Positions 27,270 through 36,860 are shown, counted from the first letter of the stretch. The stretch: DNA of 64,000 nucleotides from Pirellula sp. SH-Sr6A (GCF_001610875.1 NZ_CP011272.1:4073988-4137987), one strand, 5' to 3'. The notes: generated by a model from the letters alone, not told the origin. Program-made: numbers and translations.

Positions 27270-29522
27270 ATGAGTAGCACGCCCGCTCTTCCCGTGGATT
27301 CCATCGTCACCGAATCCGCCTTCTCCCAGATGCTGATGAAAGTCTGGGGTTACGATTCTCTTAGGCCATCGCAGCGCGATGCAGTCGAATCGATTTTGCA
27401 ACGACGCGATACGCTGGTCGTTATGCCGACTGGGGGTGGCAAGTCGCTTTGTTATCAAGCGCCTGCGGTCTACTCCGGTGGATTGACGGTTGTCGTTTCT
27501 CCGTTGTTGGCATTGATGAAAGATCAAGTCGACGCGTTGCGATCGGTGGGAGTGTGCGCGGTGCGAGTCGATAGCACGTTGAACGCCGAAGAAAAACGGG
27601 AAGCTGCCCGTTTGGTCCGTTCCGGCGAAGCGAGGTTGCTGTTCGTGTCACCGGAGCGTTTGTTGACCAACGACTTCCTTCGCTTTCTCTCGGAGTATCC
27701 GCCCCATACGTTTGCCATCGACGAGGCCCACTGCGTGTCCCAATGGGGGCACGATTTTCGTCCTGAGTATCGACAACTGGGTCAACTGCGTGGCAGTTTT
27801 CCCAAAGCCGCGATCCACGCGTTCACCGCGACGGCCACACAACGTGTGCGGCAGGACATCGTGGCACAACTGCAGCTGCGCGATCCCAATGTGCTCGTCA
27901 GCTCCTTTGATCGCCCCAATTTGAATTACCGCATTATCCCTCGCGAGAACTTGTTCACGCAGGTCTACGAGATTTGCGATCGAGCGCGAGGGACCGGCGG
28001 AATCGTCTATTGCATGCGTCGCAGAGATGTCGAGGAGCACGCAGCGTACCTTGTCTCGAAGGGAATCTCAGCGGTCGGGTACCACGCTGGTATGACCCAC
28101 GAAGAACGGAAGCGAGCCCAGGAGGCCTTTGTCGGCGAGACCGTGGACGTGGTGGTCGCGACGGTCGCCTTTGGGATGGGGATCGATCGTTCCAATGTTC
28201 GGTTCGTCGTGCACGCGGCGATGCCGAAATCGATCGAGCACTACCAACAAGAGACGGGCCGCGCAGGACGAGATGGGCTTCCCGCCGACTGCACCTTGTT
28301 CTTTTCCGCGGCCGATGCCATCACCATCCGAAGACTGACCGAGAAGAGTCTGTTGGATGCCCACGCCGACGAAGCGATCCTGCAGTCCACGTTGCAGCAT
28401 TTGGAAGATATGGTGAATTACTGTCGAGTTCCCAAGTGCCGGCACCGAGCGTTGGTCGAATACTTTGCCGAGACCTATCCTAGGCCGTCGTGCGGCGCGT
28501 GCGATGTCTGTCTTGGGGAAACCGATTGCATCCATGAAGCCAAAGAGGTTGCCCAGAAAATCCTGTCCTGCGTCTTTCGCATCGACGAGCGATTCGGGGT
28601 GAAATACCTCACCGAAGTTTTGCTCGGAGCCAACACGAAAGAGGTGCGAGCGCGCAAGCATGATCAATTGAGTACCTACGGTATCTTGAAAGGCCACACG
28701 AAGGAGCAGATCCAAGATTGGGTCTATCAGTTAGTAGGTCAGCAGATGTTGCGGATCGAGGCAGGCGAGTTCCCCATTGTGAAGCTTGGAAGCGACGCAA
28801 AGGGAGTTCTGCGAGGCACCGTCACCCCCATTTTGCTGCGATCGGCTCCGAAGAAAATCAACCAGACGCAAACCGCGAATTTGCTCACCGAAGCTGCCGA
28901 TCCGTCCCTTTTCGAGGCGTTGAGGCAAGTTCGAAAGCAGCTTGCATCAGACGCGAACTTACCCCCGTATGTGATCGTCAACGATCGCTCCCTTTTGGAG
29001 ATGGCGGCGGTCCGTCCCAGTTCACGGGACGGATTGAGATCGATTCATGGCATGGGTGAGTCGCGATGCAAGGCATACGGCGAAGCCTTTTTTGCATGCA
29101 TCGAACGAATCTCCGCGGAGAGATCGTTGAATCGCGATGTTCGGGTGCTCAGCGATATCCGCGCGAGTGATTCGCGGGGCGTTGGGGCGGGATCGGTGGG
29201 TGCTCCTCCCGAAGTCATTCCAGGGAGACAGCAAGATGCGAGGAAATACTTTCGGCGCAAGGAGTCGATCGACGCGGTCGCGACTGCCCTGAAGCTCTCG
29301 AAGAGCACCATTGCGAAATATCTGGTTGAGTGGCTGGAATCCGAACCCTGCGAGAGCATCGAGCCTTGGGTGAGTCGCGACGTGGAGGCGAAGGTGTTGG
29401 AGGCGGCCAGGGTGACGCAGGCCGATCGTCTGAAGCCCATCTTCGAATACTTGAAGGGGACGGTGGATTACGAAACGATCCGCATCGTGTTATCGTTTCA
29501 AGGGTCGCAGGTCGGTCGCTAA
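27270..29522 (+). CDS. recQ: ATP-dependent DNA helicase RecQ
   Basis: A 750-aa 3'-5' DNA helicase acting in recombination and replication-fork repair. Helicase motifs: MPTGGGKSLCYQAPA (I), DEAHCVSQWGHDFRPEY (II with aromatic-rich loop), FTATAT (III), and QETGRAGRDG (VI). The RecQ zinc site shows CRVPKCRHR and CGACDVC. The RQC winged helix follows, then an HRDC domain (RQVRKQLASDANLPPYVIVND..LRSIHGMGESRCKAYG). The C-terminal ~100 residues contain a further helix-turn-helix type segment (ATALKLSKSTIAKYLVEWL), seen in many RecQ proteins. ATG 27270 is favoured over the frame start at 27228 because GAAGGA sits 8 bases before it. Confidence 0.97.
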   Translation: MSSTPALPVDSIVTESAFSQMLMKVWGYDSLRPSQRDAVESILQRRDTLVVMPTGGGKSLCYQAPAVYSGGLTVVVSPLLALMKDQVDALRSVGVCAVRVDSTLNAEEKREAARLVRSGEARLLFVSPERLLTNDFLRFLSEYPPHTFAIDEAHCVSQWGHDFRPEYRQLGQLRGSFPKAAIHAFTATATQRVRQDIVAQLQLRDPNVLVSSFDRPNLNYRIIPRENLFTQVYEICDRARGTGGIVYCMRRRDVEEHAAYLVSKGISAVGYHAGMTHEERKRAQEAFVGETVDVVVATVAFGMGIDRSNVRFVVHAAMPKSIEHYQQETGRAGRDGLPADCTLFFSAADAITIRRLTEKSLLDAHADEAILQSTLQHLEDMVNYCRVPKCRHRALVEYFAETYPRPSCGACDVCLGETDCIHEAKEVAQKILSCVFRIDERFGVKYLTEVLLGANTKEVRARKHDQLSTYGILKGHTKEQIQDWVYQLVGQQMLRIEAGEFPIVKLGSDAKGVLRGTVTPILLRSAPKKINQTQTANLLTEAADPSLFEALRQVRKQLASDANLPPYVIVNDRSLLEMAAVRPSSRDGLRSIHGMGESRCKAYGEAFFACIERISAERSLNRDVRVLSDIRASDSRGVGAGSVGAPPEVIPGRQQDARKYFRRKESIDAVATALKLSKSTIAKYLVEWLESEPCESIEPWVSRDVEAKVLEAARVTQADRLKPIFEYLKGTVDYETIRIVLSFQGSQVGR

Positions 29523-29615
29523 ATCCGTCACGGGGTGAGCAGTAGGATTTCGAATGGTTCAACCATTTGGCGATCTTCCTTTTTCTAAAAACCAAAACGG
29601 CAAGACAGTGAATAG

Positions 29616-30794
29616 ATGGTTTCAGTGAAAAGCGGGTTGGATGTTTTGATCGACGAGGAGTTTCAGCCGTTGCGGGGCAAGCGAGTTGGGTTGGTTACCC
29701 ATCCAGCGGCTGTCGATCGCACGTTGCGAAGTTCGCTCGAGCGATTCGCGGAAGCCCCGTTGACATTGTCAGCCATCTTCGGGCCCGAGCACGGCTTGCA
29801 TGGCCAAGCACAGGACTTGATCGGTGTCACGGAAGAGGAATCCAGGACCGTTACACGCGTGGTGAGTTTGTACGGCAAGGATGTCGCGAGTTTGCATCCC
29901 AGCAAAGAGTCCCTCGAAGGCTTGGATGTTCTGGTGATCGATTTGCAAGACATCGGGACTCGATTCTATACGTTCCAAGCGACGATGTTGTATTGCATGC
30001 AAGTCGCGTTGCCGATGGGACTCCCCGTGATGATCCTTGATCGCCCCAATCCTTTGGGCGGTTTGGAGGTCGAAGGTCCTGTATTGCGGCCGGGCTATGA
30101 AAGTTTTGTCGGTGCGCATAACATCCCGGTGCGCCATGGTATGACCATGGGCGAATTGGCGCACTTTTATGCGGATAAACTTGGGTTGCCCGGTGAGCTT
30201 TTGCAGGTTGTGCGATGCCAGGGGTGGGAGAGGGATCGTTACGCAGACGAAACGTGCATGCCGTGGGTGATGCCTTCGCCGAATATGCCGACTCTCGACA
30301 CGGCATTGGTTTATCCGGGGCAGTGCTTGTTCGAAGGAACCCTTTTGAGCGAAGGGAGAGGGACTACCCGACCATTTGAAATCTGTGGCGCACCGTGGAT
30401 CGATGCTTCCCGTTTGGCGGAAGAAATGAACGCTCAGGGGATACCCGGTGTTTATTTTCGACCGGTTTGTTTCCGACCGACATTTCAGAAACACGCCAAT
30501 AGCGATTGTGGTGGAGTGCAAATCCACGTTCTCGATCGCGCCGATTTTCGACCCGTTCGAGTTGGTTTAGCGCTCTTGCAATCCATGCGTCGCCAATCGA
30601 TCGAGCAATTTCGATGGCGCACCGAAATCTATGAATTCGTGGAGAATCCCATCGCGATCGATTTGCTATTTGGATCGGATCGCGAGCGGTTGGCGATCGA
30701 AGCTGAAGTTCCTTGGGAGGAAATCGCAAGTGTATGGGAAGAGGAGGAACAAGCGTTCCGCCATGAGCTTCGACCGTTCTGGCTGTACCCCTAA
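29616..30794 (+). CDS. namZ: DUF1343 exo-beta-N-acetylmuramidase (NamZ-like)
   Basis: A 392-aa member of the DUF1343 family; the characterised member NamZ releases MurNAc from peptidoglycan glycan ends. Family blocks are visible in order: GKRVGLVTHPAAVD, AIFGPEHGLHG, DVLVIDLQDIGTRFYTFQATM, ILDRPNPLGG, VRHGMTMGELA, PSPNMPTLDTALVYPGQCLFEGT and SEGRGTTRPFE. There is no signal peptide, so a cytoplasmic salvage role for cell-wall sugars is likely. The symbol follows the family; activity here is inferred. It begins 93 bp after recQ and is followed immediately by the tandem repeat array, so read-through transcription of the array is possible. Confidence 0.88.
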   Translation: MVSVKSGLDVLIDEEFQPLRGKRVGLVTHPAAVDRTLRSSLERFAEAPLTLSAIFGPEHGLHGQAQDLIGVTEEESRTVTRVVSLYGKDVASLHPSKESLEGLDVLVIDLQDIGTRFYTFQATMLYCMQVALPMGLPVMILDRPNPLGGLEVEGPVLRPGYESFVGAHNIPVRHGMTMGELAHFYADKLGLPGELLQVVRCQGWERDRYADETCMPWVMPSPNMPTLDTALVYPGQCLFEGTLLSEGRGTTRPFEICGAPWIDASRLAEEMNAQGIPGVYFRPVCFRPTFQKHANSDCGGVQIHVLDRADFRPVRVGLALLQSMRRQSIEQFRWRTEIYEFVENPIAIDLLFGSDRERLAIEAEVPWEEIASVWEEEEQAFRHELRPFWLYP

Positions 30795-30795
30795 T

Positions 30796-32190
30796 GTCTA
30801 GCTGTCGTCCCCTGTCGAGCTGTCGTCCTCGACAGCTTCTGCAGGCTAGATCGCTATTCCAAAAGCCAGCAAACAAAACCGGTTGCGTTGCTGAGCTGTT
30901 AGAAGCCGCAAGGCGATGCAGAACGGTCGAGGACGAGCCGTTCGACGTGTAGCTGTGTTCCCTGTCTAGCTGTTGTCCTCGACAGCTTCCGCACGCCCGA
31001 CCACGTCTCGAAAGCCAGAAAGCAAAACCGGTTGCGCTGCTGAGCTGTTAGGAGCCTCAAGGCGATGCAGAACGGTCGAGGACGAGCCGTTCGACGTGTA
31101 GCTGTCGTCCTCGATAGCTTCTGCACGCCCGACCACGTCTCGAAAGCCAGAAAGCAAAACCGGTTGCGCTGCTGAGCTGTTAGAAGCCGCAAGGCGATCC
31201 AGAACGGTCGAGGACGAGCCGTTCGACGTGTAGCTGTCGTCCCCTGTCTAGCTGTCGTCCTCGACAGCTTGTGCACGCCCGACCACGTCTCGAAAGCCAG
31301 AAAGCAAAACCGGTTGCGTTGTTGAGTTGTTAGAAGCCTCAAGGCGATGCAGAACGGTCGAGGACGAGCCGTTCGACATGAGGCTGTGTTCCCTGTTTAG
31401 CTGTCGTCCTCGACAGCTTGTGCACGCCAGACCACGTCTCGAAAGCCAGAAAACAAATCCGGTTGCGCTGCTGAGTTGTTAGGAGCCACAAGGCGATCCA
31501 GAACGGTCGAGGACGAGCCGTTCGACTTGTAGCTGTATTCCCTGTCTAGCTGTCGTCCTCGACAGCTTCTGCAGGCTAGATCGCTATTCCAAAAGCCAGC
31601 AAACAAAACCGGTTAGGCTGCTGAGCTGTTAGAAGCCGCAAGGCGATCCAGAACGGTCGAGGACGAGCCGTTCGACGTGTAGCTGTGTTCCCTGTCTAGC
31701 TGTCGTCCTCGACAGCTTGTGCACGCCCGACCACGTCTCGAAAGCCAGAAAGCAAAACCGGTTGCGCTGCTGAGCTGTTAGAAGCCGCAAGGCGATGCAG
31801 AACGGTCGAGGACGAGCCGTTCGACGTGTAGCTGTCGTCCCCTGTCTAGCTGTCGTCCTCGACAGCTTCTGCATGCTAGATCGCTATTCCAAAAGCCAGC
31901 AAACAAAACCGGTTAGGCTGCTGAGTTGTTAGGAGCCACAAGGCGATCCAGAACGGTCGAGGACGAGCCGTTCGGCTTGTAAGCTGTATTCCCTGTCTAG
32001 CTGTCGTCCTCGACAGCTTGTGCACGCCAGACCACGTCTCGAAAGCCAGAAAGCAAAACCGGTTGCGCTGCTGAGTTGTTAGGAGCCACAAGGCGATGCA
32101 GAACGGTCGAGGACGAGCCGTTCGACGTCGAGCTGGTGTTCTCTGTCTAGCTGTCGTCCTCGACAGCGTCTGCACGCTCGACCACTATTC
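30796..32190. repeat. Tandem array of nine ~150-bp units with paired hairpins
   Basis: The motif GAACGGTCGAGGACGAGCCG starts at 30921, 31070, 31202, 31352, 31501, 31651, 31800, 31951 and 32101, giving spacings of 149, 132, 150, 149, 150, 149, 151 and 150 bp. Each unit also has AGCTGTCGTCCTCGACAGCT, an 8-bp stem with a 4-base loop (ten occurrences, first at 30818, last imperfect at 32149), and a central AACCGGTT palindrome. The 132-bp unit lacks an internal GTTCCCTGTCTAGCTGT-type segment. Two variants of the middle part exist: CACGCCCGACCACGTCTCGAAAG in most units, and a GGCTAGATCGCTATTCC form in units near 30845, 31575 and 31875. One-base spacing changes shift any reading frame, so the array is not coding. 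Confidence 0.95.
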
Positions 32191-32253
32191 CATTCTCAAT
32201 CCCCCCCTAGCGAGCCGTGCTCTTCCACGACCGAGAGACGTTCAAGAGCCATC

Positions 32254-33630
32254 TCACGATTCCGGAGGGATCGTACGTCCATGGGGGTCGGTAGGAGCGT
32301 TGCCGGTCCGTTGGTCCAATTCGCCCCGCATTGACGAGTTGGTGAAGTGCTCCCAGGACTCTGCGTGCGGGTGGACTTTATTGTCCGGCAAGTTCGTTTC
32401 GATAGAGAGGTACTGCTCCCATAATCGGTGGGAACGGACCAAGTTCTGGGCTTCGCGCAATCCTTGTTCCGTGAGCTCGACTTCATCACCCCGTACCGCG
32501 ATGGCATGGCGAGTTGATAGTTGCTGAAGAGCTTGCGCCATTCTCGTAGGGGAGGCATGCAGTTTCTTCGCAATCTCGTTCCTATGGAACGGTTGCGTCG
32601 ACATCGGGGGAGTGGATGCACTCGTTGAGGGGTGAACGGTCGGTGCAGCCGATTGTTCTTGCAAACGATAAAGATAGGCAAGAACGTCGTCTTGCAGGAT
32701 TTTTCGTGCGATCGCGAGCTGTTGCCATCGTTGAAAGAGCCAGCCGCCGCGAGGGCTGATCAAGATTGTTGCTGCCAAGAATAGACCGGCGGCGACGGAC
32801 ATCATGGCTGCCGAGTTCACCGAGCGCAGGCCCGCTAGAGGAGGTAGCCAGATTGCAGCAAGGTGTCCGGTGATGGCGATCAAAACGGCGACCGAAACCG
32901 AGCACGCCAGCATGGCGGAAAGACGGGCGGTCCAAAGGAAGGAGATCGCTGCGGGGACGATCAAGACGGCGATGACCAAGATGTTACCGACTGCTTCGAA
33001 GGCTGCGATGCAGGTGACGGCGACGAGGGAAGCCAAAAGGTAATGAAAGAAGCGGCTCGGAATACCTTGCGACTGCGCATAAGCGGCGTCGAAAGTCGTC
33101 ACCTTCCACTCCTTGTAGAAAATGGCTACCGCCGCGAGATTCAAAATCATCACACCCCCGAGCGTGAGCACAACCCTCGGGATGTCCCCGATGGGCGTGG
33201 GCACGGTGTCCAGGATCGAAGTCTCCAGGTTCCCGTAGAGAATGCAGGAGGGGTCAAGGTCGACGTGGTCGCCGGCACGGACAATCATCACGAGCCCCAC
33301 CGCAAACATGGACGTGAAGACGATCCCGATGGAGGCCGACTCCTCGACGTTTCCGAAACGACGGATCGATTCGATCAGCCAAACCGTCGCCAGCCCGGTG
33401 ATCGCAGCGCCGATGAAGATGCTCCAAGAGGCTCGTTCTCCGGTGAAAAGGTAGGCGGCTGCGATTCCCGGTAATACGGAGTGGCTGATTGCGTCCCCGA
33501 GCAAGCTCAAGCGCCGCAGCAGTAGGAAAGAGCCTAAAACAGCCGCGCAGGCAGCCGCCAGAGAGCCGGCCAAGACGATCCAACCATCGATTTCCCAATC
33601 CCAAACCATGCGAACTTCGAACCTGCTCAT
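32254..33630 (-). CDS. Metal ABC permease fused to a DtxR-like regulator domain
   Basis: A 458-aa fusion. Residues 1-300 form an ABC-3 family permease (ZnuB/MntB-like) with about eight helices and the conserved LGDAISHSVLPGIA segment. Residues about 345-458 resemble DtxR/MntR metal-dependent repressors: a winged helix (EIAKKLHASPTRMAQALQQLSTRHAIAV) and a metal-binding/dimerisation part (SHRLWEQYL..KVHPHAESWEHF..DPHGRTIP), with the usual His and Glu ligands. Its ATPase and binding-protein genes are not adjacent: upstream is the divergent aceE region and downstream the repeat array. It probably carries Mn, Zn or Fe inward; the fused domain may sense cytoplasmic metal. The ATG at 33609 (MVWDW) is an alternative start. 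Confidence 0.88.
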   Translation of the reverse strand: MSRFEVRMVWDWEIDGWIVLAGSLAAACAAVLGSFLLLRRLSLLGDAISHSVLPGIAAAYLFTGERASWSIFIGAAITGLATVWLIESIRRFGNVEESASIGIVFTSMFAVGLVMIVRAGDHVDLDPSCILYGNLETSILDTVPTPIGDIPRVVLTLGGVMILNLAAVAIFYKEWKVTTFDAAYAQSQGIPSRFFHYLLASLVAVTCIAAFEAVGNILVIAVLIVPAAISFLWTARLSAMLACSVSVAVLIAITGHLAAIWLPPLAGLRSVNSAAMMSVAAGLFLAATILISPRGGWLFQRWQQLAIARKILQDDVLAYLYRLQEQSAAPTVHPSTSASTPPMSTQPFHRNEIAKKLHASPTRMAQALQQLSTRHAIAVRGDEVELTEQGLREAQNLVRSHRLWEQYLSIETNLPDNKVHPHAESWEHFTNSSMRGELDQRTGNAPTDPHGRTIPPES

Positions 33631-34029
33631 CCATTGTGGAGTTTATTGGGTGGAGTTTCTTGCAGGTCTTACTGTAATGAATCGGGGCGAGACGTCTTGT
33701 GGTGCGGGGCCTATTTTCCCTAATAAGTCGCCAGCCAGTCGTCTCGTGCTCTCCGTGGAGCCGCCGTGGGCACAGAAGTCCGCTAGCTTCGCCGGATCCA
33801 GCTTAGGCAGGGGGGATGCGAAAGCGAAAATCGCACGAGCAAAAACAGAATCAAACCAGTATTAGTCGCACTTGTAATGCAGTCTGTCTGAAGAGAACCT
33901 AGCTCCATAAGCTTTTCGGATCTTTACGTAGGTTACCAATTTCGCGACAATGCTAGGTTTTGCAATTATCCTAGCGGGGCAGGAGACTGCCTTTGCTAAC
34001 TCGTTTTGGATCATTGAGAAAGACGGAAT
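33631..34029. other. 399-bp intergenic region before aceE
   Basis: No gene is convincing here. It separates the divergent metal permease and aceE and should carry both promoters. I see no strong -35/-10 pair, riboswitch fold or long palindrome. Confidence 0.4.
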
Positions 34030-36759
34030 ATGTCGGACGCAGAAGTCTTGGGAGAAGTCGACCCTTCGGTGTTGGCAGCGGCGGGCCAAGTCGCAGCGCC
34101 TATCGATGTGGACCCAGCGGAAACGGGCGAATGGCTCGGATCCTTGGATTATGTTCGCAAAAGCAAGGGCGAGGAGCGCGTTCGCTATCTGATCAAGGCT
34201 TTGGAAAACCGGGCTCGGGCAGAAGGGGTCGATATCCCTTTCGAAACGACGACCCCGTATATCAATACGATTCCTGCGACTAAGCAGCCCGCGTACCCCG
34301 GAAACCGGGAGCTAGAAAGGCGGATCAAGAGCATCATCCGCTGGAACGCCATGGCGATGGTCGTTCGCGCGAACACGAAAAACAAAGGGCAAGGGGGGCA
34401 CATTAGCACTTTTGCCAGCTCCGCTACTCTCTACGAAGTCGCCTTCAATCACTTCTTTAAAGGGCGGGGCGAATCCGGTTACGGCGGCGACATCGTCTAT
34501 TTCCAAGGGCATGCCTCCCCAGGGATGTACTCGCGGGCGTACGTCGAAGGCCGATTGGAAGAGGCGAAGCTTGAGAACTTCCGTCGCGAATTGCAACCGG
34601 AAGGGGGCCTCAGCAGCTACCCCCACCCTTGGTTGATGCCTGATTTTTGGGAGTATCCCACCGTTTCGATGGGGCTCGGGCCGATCATGGCGATCTACCA
34701 AGCCCGGTTCAACGAGTATCTCAACGACCGCGGTCTTAAGGACACGCGGGGGCAAAAAGTATGGGCATTCCTTGGGGACGGCGAATGCGATGAGCCCGAA
34801 ACCCTCGGGGCTATTACGCTTGCTTCCCGTGAAAAGCTGGACAATTTGATCTTTGTTGTGAACTGCAATCTGCAGCGGCTCGACGGTCCGGTGCGCGGAA
34901 ACGGCAAGATCATGCAAGAGCTCGAAGCGGTCTTCCGAGGAGCCGGCTGGAACGTGATCAAAGTCGTTTGGGGAAGCGATTGGGACGCGCTGCTTCAAAA
35001 AGACGAATCGGGTCTCCTCGTGCAACGCATGACCGAAGTCGTGGACGGTCAGTACCAAAAGTACACCGGTATGCCTGGATCCTACATCCGCGAGCATTTC
35101 TTCGGGAAATATCCCGAGCTTCTCAAGCTGGTCGAGAACTACTCCGACGAGCGGCTGGAGAAGATGAAGCGAGGCGGTCACGATCCTGAGAAGGTCTTCG
35201 CAGCCTACAAGGCAGCCGTTGAGCACAAAGGACAGCCCACGGTCATCTTGGCGAAGACCATCAAGGGCTACGGTTTGGGAGAAGCGGGCGAGGGACGGAA
35301 CATCGCTCACAACCGAAAAGAAATGAACGAAAAGGAACTTCTGGAGTTCCGCAGCCGATTCGGTATTCCGATTTCGGATGAGGAAGTCGCGAATGCACCG
35401 TTTTACAAGCCGCCCGAGTCGAGCAATGAGATCAAATATCTCAAGGACCGGCGCAAGCAATTGGGTGGTTCTCTCCCGAGCCGCCCCACCATTCATCCGA
35501 AGACGGAAACCCCTTCGCTCGAGGATTATCGCAAGTTCATAGGTGCCCAGCTGGAAGGCAAGACCATCAGTACAACCAACGGCTTCGTCCGCTTGTTGGG
35601 TCGGTTGGTCAAAGACAAGCAAATCGGGTCGCAGATCGTTCCCATCGTGCCTGACGAGTCCCGGACGTTTGGTATGGAAGGCTTGTTCCGCGAAATCGGC
35701 ATCTATGCCCATGCGGGGCAGCTGTACGAACCAATCGATTCGGATCAGGTCGCCTATTACAAAGAGGCCAAGGACGGACAGATCCTGGAAGAAGGGATCA
35801 CCGAGTGCGGCTCGATCAGTAGCTTCGTCGCTGCAGGCACCGCCTATTCGGCTCACGGGATCAATATGATTCCGTTTTACATCTACTACTCGATGTTTGG
35901 TTTCCAACGAATCGGCGATTCGATTTGGGCAGCCGCTGACATGCGGGCAAAGGGATTCCTTATTGGAGGAACTGCAGGCCGGACGACCCTCAACGGGGAA
36001 GGCCTGCAGCACCAAGATGGCCACAGCCACCTCAACGCGATCGCGTTCCCAACCGTTCGAGCTTACGATCCGGCTTGGGCGTATGAAACGGTCGTCATCG
36101 TCCTCGATGGTATGCGACGACTTTATCAAGAAGGTGAGACGGCGATTTACTACATCACGGTCCACAACGAGGACTATGACATGCCGGCGATGCCGGAAGG
36201 TGTCGAAGACGGTATTATCAAAGGTATCTATCGCTTCAAATCTCAAGAAGTCGACGGGGCCAAAGCTCGGGTGCAACTGTTTGGTAGTGGAGCCATATTG
36301 CGACACGTGCTCGAAGCACAACAGATTCTGGCTGAAAACTATGGAATCGCCAGCGATGCCTGGAGCGTGACCAGTTACACATTGCTGCGTCGCGATGCAC
36401 AAAGCTGCGAGCGCTGGAACATGCTTCACCCGGATCAGCCCGAGATGAAGTCGTACATTCAATCGGTGTTGGACGGAGTCGAGGGGCCGATCATTTCCGC
36501 GAGCGACAACGTTCGAGCAGTCGGTGAGCAGTTGCTCCCTTACCTCAGCCAAGACTACTACGTGCTTGGATGCGATGGGATGGGGCGCAGCGAAACGCGA
36601 CCTGCTCTGCGTCGTCACTTCGAAGTCGACGCGGTCTCGATCACCATTGCAGCGTTGTATCGATTGAGCAAACAAGGAAAGATCGCACCTGCGGTCGTTG
36701 CCCAAGCGATTCGAGATTTGGGACTCGATCCCGAGAAACCGAATCCCCTGTTTGCTTAG
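34030..36759 (+). CDS. aceE: Pyruvate dehydrogenase E1 component, homodimeric
   Basis: A 909-aa homodimeric-type E1, close to the 887 aa of E. coli AceE, which decarboxylates pyruvate with thiamine diphosphate and hands the acetyl group to E2. The ThDP motif is AFLGDGECDEPETLGA followed by NCNLQRLDGPVRGNGK. Other landmarks are GQGGHISTFASSATLYEVAFNHF, the GRNIAHNRKE loop, VPDESRTFGMEG, GRTTLNGEGLQHQDGHSH and the C-terminal GCDGMGRSETRPALRRHFEVD. ATG 34030 precedes the conserved N-terminal region by about 40 residues. It is followed 101 bp later by aceF. No lipoamide dehydrogenase (E3) gene is in the window. Confidence 0.98.
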   Translation: MSDAEVLGEVDPSVLAAAGQVAAPIDVDPAETGEWLGSLDYVRKSKGEERVRYLIKALENRARAEGVDIPFETTTPYINTIPATKQPAYPGNRELERRIKSIIRWNAMAMVVRANTKNKGQGGHISTFASSATLYEVAFNHFFKGRGESGYGGDIVYFQGHASPGMYSRAYVEGRLEEAKLENFRRELQPEGGLSSYPHPWLMPDFWEYPTVSMGLGPIMAIYQARFNEYLNDRGLKDTRGQKVWAFLGDGECDEPETLGAITLASREKLDNLIFVVNCNLQRLDGPVRGNGKIMQELEAVFRGAGWNVIKVVWGSDWDALLQKDESGLLVQRMTEVVDGQYQKYTGMPGSYIREHFFGKYPELLKLVENYSDERLEKMKRGGHDPEKVFAAYKAAVEHKGQPTVILAKTIKGYGLGEAGEGRNIAHNRKEMNEKELLEFRSRFGIPISDEEVANAPFYKPPESSNEIKYLKDRRKQLGGSLPSRPTIHPKTETPSLEDYRKFIGAQLEGKTISTTNGFVRLLGRLVKDKQIGSQIVPIVPDESRTFGMEGLFREIGIYAHAGQLYEPIDSDQVAYYKEAKDGQILEEGITECGSISSFVAAGTAYSAHGINMIPFYIYYSMFGFQRIGDSIWAAADMRAKGFLIGGTAGRTTLNGEGLQHQDGHSHLNAIAFPTVRAYDPAWAYETVVIVLDGMRRLYQEGETAIYYITVHNEDYDMPAMPEGVEDGIIKGIYRFKSQEVDGAKARVQLFGSGAILRHVLEAQQILAENYGIASDAWSVTSYTLLRRDAQSCERWNMLHPDQPEMKSYIQSVLDGVEGPIISASDNVRAVGEQLLPYLSQDYYVLGCDGMGRSETRPALRRHFEVDAVSITIAALYRLSKQGKIAPAVVAQAIRDLGLDPEKPNPLFA

Positions 36760-36798
36760 TGCGCCGTGTTGCTTCATGCAACGTCGGCTCCCCTATCG

Positions 36799-36816
36799 GA
36801 GTTCGGAACCGAACTC
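36799..36816 (+). other. Inverted repeat in the aceE-aceF gap
   Basis: GAGTTCGG and CCGAACTC form a perfect 8-bp inverted repeat separated by AA (realistically a 7-bp stem with a GAAC loop), 40 bp after aceE and 45 bp before the aceF start. A partial T run (ATTTTC) follows. It could be an intercistronic processing site or weak attenuator. Confidence 0.35.
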
Positions 36817-36860
36817 GGACATTTTCAAAACTCGTTCGCTTCACTCAACAGAATCCTGAC

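Noticed and set aside
30899-32175. Minus-strand open frames of 60-150 codons inside the repeat array
   Set aside because: They are built only of repeat units, and 149/132/151-bp spacings shift the frame, so no continuous protein is conserved.
30796-32190. CRISPR array
   Set aside because: Units are ~150 bp of near-identical sequence with no unique spacers, and no cas genes are in the window.
30796-32190. Integron cassette array (attC sites)
   Set aside because: No open reading frames lie between repeats, no integrase is present, and the GTTAGAA/GTTAGGA segments do not match the core GTTRRRY site.
34312-36777. An 821-codon open frame antisense to aceE
   Set aside because: aceE is unmistakable on the other strand. 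The antisense product has no recognisable motif and arises from codon bias in a GC-rich gene.
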